Of a stretch of 64,000 bases of DNA, positions 51,083 through 59,745 are shown one piece after another. The DNA is from Algoriphagus ornithinivorans (lineage in GTDB: Bacteria; Bacteroidota; Bacteroidia; Cytophagales; Cyclobacteriaceae), in assembly GCF_900115305.1 (NCBI RefSeq), contig NZ_FOVW01000002.1, positions 124,001-188,000 of the forward strand, in the 5' to 3' direction. The notes under the pieces were generated by a model that made no database searches, was not told the DNA's origin, and saw nothing but the letters and a program-made list of their open reading frames with translations. Made by a program: the position numbers and the translations under genes. The stretch's first letter is position 1, and each line of letters starts with the position of its first letter.

Positions 51083-52435
51083 TTAGGATTCCAGTTTTTT
51101 GACTTTCAAAGATGTTCCTTCTGTGGATATTACAATCACTTTTTCACCTTGGTCTATAAAATCTCCTCTGGAATAGGCATCATAAATCTCTCCGTCAATT
51201 TCTACCCTTCCGCTGGGCCTGAGTCTGGAATGTACTATACCTGATTTTCCCTTTAAATCATCTTTGTAAAAACTGGAAGTATACCCCTCTGTTCTCTGTT
51301 GGGTACTGGCCAAAGTAATGGTTTGAAATGCCTGCCATTTATTCACCTTGGGAGTGAGCCAAAAGATCAAACTCACAGCAGCAATTGCGGAAAGGATCAC
51401 GGTGAGCAAGGCAGTGAATAATTGAGAGGCAGGTACAAATTCAAAGTCGAAATTCTGATTCGGAAGCATACCCAAGACCAAACCTGCAAGGATACAAGTT
51501 ATCCCTAGAACCCCAAAAATTCCAAAACCTGGGATGACAAATAGCTCGATTGCCAATAAAATCACACCTGCCACAAATACAATTACTTCCCAGTTTTCAG
51601 CTAGTCCATTTAAATAATAAGGGATGAAATAGAGGATGGTAGCAACGATTGATGCTAGAAGTGGAAAGCCAACTCCGGGAGTTTGAAGTTCGAAATAGAT
51701 TCCTCCTATAATAATTAAGATCAATATCCCACTGATTGCAGGATTTAGGAAAAAAGAAATGATTTGTTCTGTGTGTGAAACTTCATATTCAATAATCTCA
51801 GCGTCTTGAAGCCCCTGGGCCTCAAGAATAGCATTGATGGAGCGGTATTCTCCTTCACAAAAACCCAGCTTAATGGCTTCAGAAACGGAAAGTGTAATGA
51901 CTGAACCTGCTTCGGATACACCTTCAATCTCCAATTTTTCGTCTACCATTCCTTCAGCAATTTTGGGGTCTCTTCCTTTTGCTTCGGCAGTACTTCTCAT
52001 CATGGAGCGCATGTAGGACTGATACTTATCAGGTGCTGCAGCTCCATCTGCCCCATTGACCACAGTGGCGGCACCAATGCTTGCTCCTGGTGCCATGTAA
52101 ATACTATCGGTAGCAATCGAAATCAAGGCTCCGGCGGAGGCTGCATCCTTATTGATAAAGGTGTAAATCGGAATTTCGGATTCCAAAAGCATGGTTCGAA
52201 TATCATCTGCATCATTGACCGCACCTCCGTAGGTGTCCATTTCGATGATAATCAAATCTGCATTTTTTTCTTTTGCATCTTCCAAAGCCAGCTTCACTCT
52301 TCTATTCATTGCAGGATCAATATCTCTGTCAATTTTAAAAGTGAATATTTTCTTTATTTCAGCTTCCTGGGCATTAGTGCTTGAGAAGCTGCTAAAGAAA
52401 ATTGACATTAAAAGGCAGTAGAATAATGTTTTCAT
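51083..52435 (-). CDS. NfeD family membrane serine protease (ClpP-like)
   Basis: The 450-residue protein has a Sec signal, an N-terminal ClpP/SppA-like protease domain (IIEMDTYGGAVNDADDI; the catalytic Ser region INKDAASAGALISIATDSIYM with Ser-Ala-Gly; ASIGAATVV), four membrane helices (about 240-380) and a C-terminal OB-like NfeD domain (SGIVHSRLRPSGRVEIDGEIYDA). Long NfeD proteins cleave stomatin-like partners. No stomatin gene is adjacent. It is upstream of the globin gene by 26 bases. Confidence 0.9.
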   Translation of the reverse strand: MKTLFYCLLMSIFFSSFSSTNAQEAEIKKIFTFKIDRDIDPAMNRRVKLALEDAKEKNADLIIIEMDTYGGAVNDADDIRTMLLESEIPIYTFINKDAASAGALISIATDSIYMAPGASIGAATVVNGADGAAAPDKYQSYMRSMMRSTAEAKGRDPKIAEGMVDEKLEIEGVSEAGSVITLSVSEAIKLGFCEGEYRSINAILEAQGLQDAEIIEYEVSHTEQIISFFLNPAISGILILIIIGGIYFELQTPGVGFPLLASIVATILYFIPYYLNGLAENWEVIVFVAGVILLAIELFVIPGFGIFGVLGITCILAGLVLGMLPNQNFDFEFVPASQLFTALLTVILSAIAAVSLIFWLTPKVNKWQAFQTITLASTQQRTEGYTSSFYKDDLKGKSGIVHSRLRPSGRVEIDGEIYDAYSRGDFIDQGEKVIVISTEGTSLKVKKLES

Positions 52436-52655
52436 GGTTAGTTAATCAGAAACAAAAGATACGCATGAATTTCCTTTAGGACTTATTTTTTGAAAGATAT
52501 CAGGCTTTTTTTCTAAAATCCCTTGACTTTCAGTTGATTTAAGACGTTTGATCCATAACCTGGGATTCTTATTCGAGAAAATTAGTCTTTTAGCATAATT
52601 ATTGATGTTTATGTAGATAGAATTTTAGTACAACCCATCAAAATCAGCTTTCTAT

Positions 52656-53801
52656 ATGCAAATTAATAAACGCACTTTCTACCTAGTTCCTGCACTTTTT
52701 ATCTCCATTTCAACCTTCGCTATGACTGAAATGGACTCTGTAGGAATTGAAAGGGTGGGCGATAAAACCTTTATTATCCATAATGTTGAGCCTAAGGAGA
52801 CTCTTTTCGGAATTTCAAGAAGATATCAAACCCCTGTAGGAGAAATTGTAGATGCAAATGCCTCTTTGAAATCGGGTTTAAAAATCGGACAGCAAATCAG
52901 AGTTCCCTATGTATCCAAAGAAACTGTTCCTTCAGGTGCAGCCTTGCATAAAGTAGTTCCAGGCGAAACGCTATTTGCGATTTCCAAAAAATATGATGTG
53001 ACAGTTTCTGAGATCATGGAGTGGAATGGTTTAAAAGGAAATGATCTAAGTGTCGGCCAGGCATTGGTCATTCAAAAACCACAAGCAGCTCCTCAAAAGA
53101 CGGTAGCTGAAGTGAAAGAAACTCCACCTGCACCTAACACTGCTAATGTACCTGCAAAAAAAGAAACTACTCCAAAGCCGGAGCCTAAGCTGAGTCCTGT
53201 AAAGCAAGAGGCTCCTGCAAGAAAGGAAGAAACAAGACCAATGACTGAGCCTAAAACCCAGCCAACAGGTCAGGTTTTGGTTCCTGGAGACTGGATTTCT
53301 CATGAAGTTAAAACCGGACAGACCTTGTTTTCAATTGCTGGGCAGTACAATGCAAAAGTGGAAGACATCATTAATTGGAATGGTTTGGTCTCAAATAATC
53401 TAACTGTCGGACAGGTGTTGAAAGTTGGGAGAGCAGAGCCCAAACAATCAGACGTGCCGATTGTAGGTGAGCCGAAGGTGGTAAGTAGCCCTGAAGAAAT
53501 GCATGTTGTTCCGGATGGAGCGAGCTCAGGTGGGTTTAAGAATATTAGAGAAACCGGCCAAGCTGAACTGATAGAAGGTACAGGTGGTCATAAAAAATAT
53601 TTGGTTCTTCACAGAACAGCGCCCGTAGGAACTATCATGCGAGTGAAAAATGAAGAAAATGACGTGACCATTTTTGCCAGAGTGGTGGGAACACTTCCTG
53701 AAACTGGAGATAACTCCAAATTGGTCATTAAACTTTCACAAGCTGCATTTGATCAACTCAAAGCTGTGAATGGAAGATTCCCTGTTGAGGTGATGTATTA
53801 A
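52656..53801 (+). CDS. LysM repeat protein with RlpA-like C-terminal domain
   Basis: The 381-residue secreted protein has a signal peptide and three LysM domains (about 42-85, 95-137 and 217-260, each with a GETLFAIS-like core), separated by a Pro/Lys/Thr-rich linker (about 140-205), and a C-terminal double-psi barrel-like domain (YLVLHRTAPVGTIMRV, VGTLPETGDNSKLVIKLS) like RlpA. LysM binds peptidoglycan glycan chains, so it probably works in wall remodelling or septation. It is closed by a strong terminator at 53822. The catalytic Asp of active RlpA is not clearly seen. Confidence 0.86.
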   Translation: MQINKRTFYLVPALFISISTFAMTEMDSVGIERVGDKTFIIHNVEPKETLFGISRRYQTPVGEIVDANASLKSGLKIGQQIRVPYVSKETVPSGAALHKVVPGETLFAISKKYDVTVSEIMEWNGLKGNDLSVGQALVIQKPQAAPQKTVAEVKETPPAPNTANVPAKKETTPKPEPKLSPVKQEAPARKEETRPMTEPKTQPTGQVLVPGDWISHEVKTGQTLFSIAGQYNAKVEDIINWNGLVSNNLTVGQVLKVGRAEPKQSDVPIVGEPKVVSSPEEMHVVPDGASSGGFKNIRETGQAELIEGTGGHKKYLVLHRTAPVGTIMRVKNEENDVTIFARVVGTLPETGDNSKLVIKLSQAAFDQLKAVNGRFPVEVMY

Positions 53802-53821
53802 GAAGTTTTGATAAATTAATT

Positions 53822-53851
53822 GGAGCTCCGAATTATCGGAGCTTTTTTTTT
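53822..53851 (+). terminator. Strong Rho-independent terminator after LysM gene
   Basis: AGCTCCGA (53824-53831) pairs with TCGGAGCT (53836-53843) across ATTA, followed by eight T residues. Confidence 0.9.
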
Positions 53852-53891
53852 AATTATCATAACTATCCGCTTTTCAGTAAGTTTGTTTGAT

Positions 53892-54494
53892 ATGAAAGCT
53901 ATTTCTCCACTTCGAACTCTCCTTTTTCTAGCACTATTTTTTATTGCTTTTGAAAGCCTCAGTCAGGAAATTCCTGCATTAGAATCTTTTAATCAGACCC
54001 GATTAGATTACAATCAAAAAGGGATGTTGATTTTAGGCTCTTGGGCTGTGGGAAATATGATTTGGGGTGGGATAGGAGCAAGCCAAAGCATGGGAGAAAA
54101 CAAGGCTTTTCACCAAATGAACCTGTATTGGAACTCCGTGAATTTGATAATTGCAGGGTTGGGTTATTGGCAAGCTACCAAGGAGAGTCCAGGTACCGAT
54201 TTTTGGCAAACAATGGATGCTCAAAATGGAATTGAAAAAATTCTCCTTTTTAATGCTGCATTAGATTTAGCTTATATGGGAGGAGGCTTATACCTGAAAG
54301 AAAGAGGGCTTAGAAAATCAAATGAGCGATTGATTGGGTTTGGTAAGTCGGTAATTTTACAAGGTGCATTTTTATTGGTCTTTGATGGCATCATGTATAG
54401 CTTCCACAGCGCGAATGCAAAAGACTTACCTGGAATAGTTCAAAACATTAGTTTAAGCACAACCGGAGTTGCCTTGAGAATTCCCCTGAGATAA
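53892..54494 (+). CDS. Small hydrophobic membrane protein, unknown function
   Basis: From the ATG at 53892 the product has 200 residues with an N-terminal signal-like helix (LLFLALFFIAFESLS) and three to four further hydrophobic segments (GMLILGSWAVGNMIWGGIGA, SVNLIIAGLGYW, VILQGAFLLVFDGIM). The pattern NQKGMLILGSWAVGNM resembles a Bacteroidota-specific membrane family (DUF6992-like), but this is not certain. It lies after the LysM gene's terminator and before a consensus promoter at 54541, so it seems monocistronic. No catalytic motif is visible. Confidence 0.7.
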   Translation: MKAISPLRTLLFLALFFIAFESLSQEIPALESFNQTRLDYNQKGMLILGSWAVGNMIWGGIGASQSMGENKAFHQMNLYWNSVNLIIAGLGYWQATKESPGTDFWQTMDAQNGIEKILLFNAALDLAYMGGGLYLKERGLRKSNERLIGFGKSVILQGAFLLVFDGIMYSFHSANAKDLPGIVQNISLSTTGVALRIPLR

Positions 54495-54540
54495 ATCATA
54501 TTTTTTTGAATAGAATTTAGTTATTACTCTGTAGCTCTAG

Positions 54541-54572
54541 TTTGTCATTCTTATTTAGTCAGGGTACCTTTG
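54541..54572 (+). promoter_or_regulatory. Bacteroidota-type promoter
   Basis: TTTG (54541-54544), a 20-base spacer and TACCTTTG (54565-54572) match the -33/-7 consensus, 17 bases before the ATG at 54590. It should drive the following two-gene unit. Confidence 0.65.
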
Positions 54573-54589
54573 CATGCAAGTACCCCATT

Positions 54590-55144
54590 ATGAACAAAGT
54601 ACAACTCTTCTTTCACCACGTTTTTAGATTTATCTGGAATTTGATATTCGTGGTATCTTATCCAATCCTTGCAAGCTTTGGCTTGCTATTTATTGGGCTA
54701 ACTTGGCTCTTTTCCAAACTTTCCCAACTCTTGACCAAGTTGAGACCTGAGGGTAAAAAAATAGTCATTAAGGAAAGTGAATGGGAAGTTCTCCCTTATT
54801 CCAATGACATGCTGGAGGCTAAATTGGTTAAACAGATCATGTTTGGCCCTTCTGGCTTTAGACTGAGAAGGATGGATGGAGTACCTTCAGTTTTATCGGA
54901 TTTTGTGTTCGGAAATAAAATCAGAGTTATAGAAGAGGGATTTATTTTAGAAAAATGGAATAGCACTGAATCCAAAGATCTTCCCGACTTTGACATTTGC
55001 TTGTATAATCCAGATGAAGATTCCTTAAGATCACTTACAAATATTAAGTGCTTTGACTGGCATGTTTCTGAGAAAGTAGAAAATGAGCTTTCTTTTAAAT
55101 GGTTTGACGGAACTCAAGGCGGAGAGGTGAAAGTTGCTCTTTAA
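54590..55144 (+). CDS. Hypothetical protein with N-terminal membrane helix
   Basis: The 184-residue protein has one N-terminal hydrophobic segment (WNLIFVVSYPILASFGLLFIGLTW, residues about 13-36) and a soluble domain with no recognised motif (GPSGFRLRRMDGVPSVLSDF). Its stop overlaps the TIGR02757 start by one base (TAATG), and a consensus promoter lies just upstream. It could be an inner-membrane protein with its main domain in the cytoplasm. I do not recognise the family. Confidence 0.7.
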   Translation: MNKVQLFFHHVFRFIWNLIFVVSYPILASFGLLFIGLTWLFSKLSQLLTKLRPEGKKIVIKESEWEVLPYSNDMLEAKLVKQIMFGPSGFRLRRMDGVPSVLSDFVFGNKIRVIEEGFILEKWNSTESKDLPDFDICLYNPDEDSLRSLTNIKCFDWHVSEKVENELSFKWFDGTQGGEVKVAL

Positions 55145-55911
55145 TGAATGATATCAAGGGATTTTTAGACGAAAAAGTCGAACTCTACAATCAGCCGGGA
55201 TTTATAACCAACGATCCGATTTCTATCCCACATCGCTTTTCAAAAAAGCAGGATATAGAAATTTCAGGTTTTTTTGCTGCAATATTAGCCTGGGGTCAAA
55301 GAAAGACCATCATCAATAAATGCTTGGAGCTTTTTGAGAAAATGGATAATGCTCCCCATGAATTTTTGATGAATCATCAGGAAGATGACTTGAAGCCATT
55401 TCTAAGCTTCAAACATAGAACCTTTAATGATGTGGATACGCTTTATTTTATCCACTTTTTGACTTGGTTTTATAAAAAATACGATTCCTTGGAACAGGCC
55501 TTTTTACTGGGACAAAACGGGGAAATTGATGCTATGGGATCAATTCTATCCCGATTCCATGAGTTTTTCTTTTCTCTTCCCGATGCTCCATCCAGAACCC
55601 GCAAACATATAGCAACTCCCGCAAGAAAAGCAGCATGTAAGCGCATTACCATGTATTTGCGATGGATGGTAAGAAAGGATTCGAAGGGTGTTGATTTTGG
55701 AATTTGGGATCAGATTAAGCCGGCTCAATTGATTTGTCCCTGTGATCTGCATGTCGATAGGGTGGCGAGGAAACTTGGCTTAATCACACGTAAACAAACG
55801 GATTGGCTAACAGCTCTGGAACTGACAGAGCAATTGAGAACCTTTGATCCAAGGGATCCGGTCAAATATGATTTTGCTCTTTTTGGACTTGGAATCGAAG
55901 AAAAGTTCTAG
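55144..55911 (+). CDS. TIGR02757 (DUF2400) family protein
   Basis: This 255-residue protein matches TIGR02757: FITNDPISIPHRFSKKQDIE, FFAAILAWGQRKTIINKC, ATPARKAACKRITMYLRWMVR, VDFGIWDQI, ICPCDLHVDRVARKLG and FDPRDPVKYDFALFGLGI. The helical fold resembles HhH-GPD DNA glycosylases, and a role in DNA repair has been suggested for the family; not proven. It is translationally coupled to the preceding gene and meets the ATP-grasp gene tail to tail with two bases between. Confidence 0.88.
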   Translation: MNDIKGFLDEKVELYNQPGFITNDPISIPHRFSKKQDIEISGFFAAILAWGQRKTIINKCLELFEKMDNAPHEFLMNHQEDDLKPFLSFKHRTFNDVDTLYFIHFLTWFYKKYDSLEQAFLLGQNGEIDAMGSILSRFHEFFFSLPDAPSRTRKHIATPARKAACKRITMYLRWMVRKDSKGVDFGIWDQIKPAQLICPCDLHVDRVARKLGLITRKQTDWLTALELTEQLRTFDPRDPVKYDFALFGLGIEEKF

Positions 55912-55913
55912 GC

Positions 55914-57131
55914 TTAATGAAATTTTTTGACCTCTGGAGCAGCCGCTGAGGTAGAAAATTCATTTGCAAATCTTTCTGCATAGTTGTCCAACAACTCCAT
56001 GATTTTTTGCTGGTTTTTGGATCTAACAATCAGCCCCGCATGATATTCTAAGGGAACTCTAAAATATACCTCGGGATCGTCAAAACTGCTCAAATCAGGA
56101 TGTTCATACTTGGATAAAGTAAGTACAATACCCGCATAGTTTTTAGCTACTTTTGGCAATTCATACTTGTAGCCTTTGGCTAAAGAGTCTTCGATTTTGG
56201 CCCACTCAGCCCATAAGTTGATGTCTGTTGCCGCTTCCACCATTTCAGCCAAATGAGCCCCGCCAACTCTGGATGATGTTTCCAAAAAGTAGATTTCTCC
56301 ATCTTCATGGCATTTGATAAATTCAGTATGCGTTGCTCCTGATTTCATCCCAAATGCCTTCATAATTTCCAAATTGGCCTTCTTAATTGCTTTATCCTCT
56401 GAAGACCCGTATTTGATATTTGAAGAACGAAAAATCCCACCTCCTTGGGAGATTTCCATAGGAGTAGCTAGGTATTTAGAAACAGTTAAAAACAGACTTT
56501 TTCCATTTAATAATAAGCCATCGGCATGATAGACATCTCCCGGTTTGAACTGTTCGACGAGGTAGTATAAGCGGTTATCTCCCAACTCGTTGATATGGTG
56601 CCAAAGTTCTTCTTTCGAATTTACCTTGATAATCCCATGTGCAGAAGCTTCGGACCTGGGTTTGAGTACCCAAGGCGCAGAAATATGATCTGCAAATAAA
56701 TTGATGTCCTCATCATTGAAAAGAGGAGAGAAGGCAGGAACCCGAAGTCCAGAGTCCTGAGCTTTAATTCTCATGGCCAACTTATCTCTGAAAAATCTTC
56801 CGGTGGTCTGTCCCATTCCCGGTATTCTCAAACTTTCCCTCAGGAAAGTGGCTTTTTCAACATCATAATCATCCAAGGCAATGATGGATTCGATTTTATG
56901 GTTTTTCATTAGTCCACCAACTCCCTGAAGCAAGAGGTTTAAATCCCAATCTAAATCTTGCCCTGGCATGAAAAAAACCTCATCTATGTATTCATAGACC
57001 CAAGGTTTGTCTTTCAATTTTTCTGAGGTAACTAGAAAAACTCGATTTCCCTGTTTCTTCAATGCTGTTAAAAATGCATTGCCTTTGAAAAAGTTGGAAA
57101 TGCACAGAAAAGTTTTGCCTTGTTGATTCAT
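55914..57131 (-). CDS. ATP-grasp domain protein
   Basis: The 405-residue enzyme has an ATP-grasp core: a preATP-like N-terminal domain (SIIALDDYDVEKATFL), the ATP-binding region PWVLKPRSEASAHGIIKVNS, and the metal-binding pattern IYFLETSSRVGGAHLAEM. ATP-grasp ligases join a carboxylate to an amine or thiol; the substrate is not identified. It is last in the aceK - esterase - aminopeptidase operon, one base after the aminopeptidase. Peptide-like chemistry with the aminopeptidase is possible. Confidence 0.86.
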   Translation of the reverse strand: MNQQGKTFLCISNFFKGNAFLTALKKQGNRVFLVTSEKLKDKPWVYEYIDEVFFMPGQDLDWDLNLLLQGVGGLMKNHKIESIIALDDYDVEKATFLRESLRIPGMGQTTGRFFRDKLAMRIKAQDSGLRVPAFSPLFNDEDINLFADHISAPWVLKPRSEASAHGIIKVNSKEELWHHINELGDNRLYYLVEQFKPGDVYHADGLLLNGKSLFLTVSKYLATPMEISQGGGIFRSSNIKYGSSEDKAIKKANLEIMKAFGMKSGATHTEFIKCHEDGEIYFLETSSRVGGAHLAEMVEAATDINLWAEWAKIEDSLAKGYKYELPKVAKNYAGIVLTLSKYEHPDLSSFDDPEVYFRVPLEYHAGLIVRSKNQQKIMELLDNYAERFANEFSTSAAAPEVKKFH

Positions 57132-57132
57132 A

Positions 57133-58554
57133 TTACATTTGATTTTCTATGAATTTAAGCAATAATCCCACACCAAAGGCAGTTCCTGATTTGGTTTTTG
57201 CAAAATCAGTATCCGCAAAAGCCACCCCAGCAATATCCAAATGAGCCCAAGAAGGATGCTCATGAGTGAAGGCTTGCAAAAACTTTGCAGCTGTTATGGC
57301 TCCTGCAATTGGCTTTCCATGATAATTTCTGATATCAGCAATTTCGGAGTCCATCTCTTTAGCATATTCTTCCCAAATTGGAAGGGGCCAGGATTTTTCT
57401 CCAACACCTTTTCCGGCGTTTTGAAGAGATTCAGAGAGCTTAGAATCATTGGAGAAAAGTGCAGCACACTCATAACCAAAGGTACCTACGGCACTGCCTG
57501 TTAAGGTAGCCATGTCAATGACTTGATCTGGTTTGTAAGTCTCAATGAGATAGGAGAGACCATCCGCCAAAATCAGTCTACCTTCTGCGTCAGTATCCAC
57601 TACCTCGATGCTTAATCCTGCATGAGAAGCAATAATTTCGGAAGGTAAATAGGCATCCTTATCGACTGCATTTTCCACTGCTGGAACAATGGTTGTTAGA
57701 TTGATAGGGATTTTCAAATCTGCAATCACTTGAGTTGCTCCCAATACTGCAGCAGCTCCTCCCATATCTGATTTCATATGATGCATTCCCTGAGTTTTGA
57801 TATTTAGGCCTCCTGTATCGAAGGTTACTCCTTTACCGACCAAGCCTAAATGTGTTTTTGCTTCAGGGTGCCTATATTCTAGAATAATGAATTTGGGTTC
57901 CTTGGCAGAGCCTCTTCCCACAGCCAAAAAAGCTTCCAATCCTTTATCTTTTGCGTCTATCCCGCTGATAATTTCTGATTTCAGGGAATATTTTCCTGCC
58001 ATTTCTACGGCCCATTCTGCCAAGTATTCTGGGGTAAGGTTATTGGGAGGTAAGTCTACAAGCCTAAATGCTTCCTTCTTTGCTTTTGAAATTTTTTCTG
58101 CTCGTTGTACCAATTTCTCAGCGTTTTTATGTGCCAACTTGATATGCACCTCTAGCTCTTCGAAATTATTTTTACGCTCTTTTTTGAAAAAATCAAGATG
58201 ATAGTCTCCTAGAAATAAGCCAACTAAGGCTGGTTCAAGATAATTATCATCAAAGCCTTCCGGAAATTCAAGCAGGATACTTTGATCGATTAGATGATCA
58301 TGCTTATGAAGCACTTTTCTGAATGAATTTTCTATGGATTTGTACTCAGGCTCCTTTCCCAAGCCAACAAGCAGCACCATTTCCTTTTCCGCTTCCAGGA
58401 CATAAAAACTGTCTTTTTTCCCGGAAAAAATAGGGCTTTTCACATTTACAGAAACTCCGTTTGATGCAGAAAAGCTGATTTCTTCCTTTTCCAAAAATGG
58501 AATTACTCTTAAAAAGGTTGAGCTGGAAACTTGAGTATTAATTTGAATCTTCAT
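57133..58554 (-). CDS. Leucyl aminopeptidase family protein (M17)
   Basis: The 473-residue M17 peptidase has an N-terminal macro-like domain and the C-terminal catalytic domain (LPPNNLTPEYLAEWA, GRGSAKEPKFIILEY, GVTFDTGGLNIKT, MKSDMGGAAAVLGA and the signature DTDAEGRLILADGLSY, which carries the metal-ligand Asp and Glu). It removes N-terminal residues from peptides in the cytoplasm and needs two metal ions. It lies five bases after the esterase gene. Confidence 0.92.
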   Translation of the reverse strand: MKIQINTQVSSSTFLRVIPFLEKEEISFSASNGVSVNVKSPIFSGKKDSFYVLEAEKEMVLLVGLGKEPEYKSIENSFRKVLHKHDHLIDQSILLEFPEGFDDNYLEPALVGLFLGDYHLDFFKKERKNNFEELEVHIKLAHKNAEKLVQRAEKISKAKKEAFRLVDLPPNNLTPEYLAEWAVEMAGKYSLKSEIISGIDAKDKGLEAFLAVGRGSAKEPKFIILEYRHPEAKTHLGLVGKGVTFDTGGLNIKTQGMHHMKSDMGGAAAVLGATQVIADLKIPINLTTIVPAVENAVDKDAYLPSEIIASHAGLSIEVVDTDAEGRLILADGLSYLIETYKPDQVIDMATLTGSAVGTFGYECAALFSNDSKLSESLQNAGKGVGEKSWPLPIWEEYAKEMDSEIADIRNYHGKPIAGAITAAKFLQAFTHEHPSWAHLDIAGVAFADTDFAKTKSGTAFGVGLLLKFIENQM

Positions 58555-58559
58555 AAGTC

Positions 58560-59684
58560 TTATTCTTCTTTATTGCTGAAAAAAAGCCATTCTATCGCTT
58601 TGGGGAATTCATCACTCCAGTAGCTTTCATTATGTTTCCCCTGCTCATTGATGGATAGCCGGATTTTCATTTTTCCTTGTAGGCTCTCTCTTTTAAGAAG
58701 CCTTTTTCGGAGTTTACTGACATGCTCAACCATGGTTTCACTCTCATCTCCTCCGGCATATAGATAAAGTCTGGTTTCCTGCGGATCAAAGAAATCTAAG
58801 AATCCTAGTTTGATTTTGGGAATTACCCAAAGGGAAGGAGAAAATACCATGAGTTTACCAAACACCTCCGGATAAATCAAGCCTGAAAAGATACTAACCA
58901 ATCCTCCCATAGAGCTTCCACCAATTCCTGTGTGCTCTCTTTCAGGTTTGGTTCTAAAGGTTTTATCTACAAATGGCTTAAGCGTATCTGTTATAAATCT
59001 GATGTATTGCTTCCCCTGACCCTTACCTAAAAGAGTTTTACCAACATTGTATTCCTGAATTCTTTCTGATTCAGCATGTTCTACTGCGATGATGATGATT
59101 TTCCCAATTCCATAATCTGACATAACAGCCAGTTTTTTGTCGATCTGCCAGTTTCCAAATTCAGCGTTTTCGTTGAAAAGGTTTTGAGCGTCCTGGAGAT
59201 AAAGAACCGGATAATGTTCATCGCTACTCTCATAATCGTGAGGTAACAATGCCCAGATTTTTCTCTTTTTGTTCAATTGGGGGATCTCAAATTCCTCAGA
59301 GATCAAATGAATTTTTGGAAGTTGACTTGGGCGATAAGGGAGCCAGTTTTTTCTCCATTTGGCAACTTTTTCAATTCGTGAGGTTTTGGAGTCACTCCAT
59401 ATTCTATTGGGAGTTCTATTGCCATATCTATCTATTTCTACTTCTGACCAGTCTCCTTTGGTGAATTTGTAAATCAATTCTCCCTGAAAAATCTCCTCCT
59501 CAGGAAATTCGAACTCATACTTTCCCTCATCGATTTTTTTCATTTTAAACCGATAATCTTGCGTAGCCCAATTGTTGAAATTACCTGAAATATAAACAGG
59601 TCTTTCATCATCGTCGGGGGTGTGCAAAATCAGTTTACGGGTTTTGATACTGCTATCTTTTAGGTCTGTCTCTAGGGAAATCAT
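58560..59684 (-). CDS. Alpha/beta hydrolase-fold esterase with N-terminal CBM48-like domain
   Basis: From the ATG at 59684 the protein has 374 residues. The N-terminal 90 residues resemble an AMPK/isoamylase-type glycogen-binding domain (DERPVYISGNFNNWATQDY, DRYGNRTPNRIW). The C-terminal domain is an enterochelin-esterase-like hydrolase: LYLQDAQNLFNENA, the nucleophile GGSSMGGLVSIF and YPEVFGKLMVFSPSL. It could act on an acyl or phosphate-free sugar ester, but the substrate is unknown. An earlier in-frame start (59798) would overlap aceK by 53 bases and is less likely. It lies 61 bases after aceK. Confidence 0.83.
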   Translation of the reverse strand: MISLETDLKDSSIKTRKLILHTPDDDERPVYISGNFNNWATQDYRFKMKKIDEGKYEFEFPEEEIFQGELIYKFTKGDWSEVEIDRYGNRTPNRIWSDSKTSRIEKVAKWRKNWLPYRPSQLPKIHLISEEFEIPQLNKKRKIWALLPHDYESSDEHYPVLYLQDAQNLFNENAEFGNWQIDKKLAVMSDYGIGKIIIIAVEHAESERIQEYNVGKTLLGKGQGKQYIRFITDTLKPFVDKTFRTKPEREHTGIGGSSMGGLVSIFSGLIYPEVFGKLMVFSPSLWVIPKIKLGFLDFFDPQETRLYLYAGGDESETMVEHVSKLRKRLLKRESLQGKMKIRLSINEQGKHNESYWSDEFPKAIEWLFFSNKEE

Positions 59685-59745
59685 AGGTGAGGCGAGCTGC
59701 CTTTCAATCTTTGCAAAAGTAAGCTTTGAACCATTAAGAAGAAAC

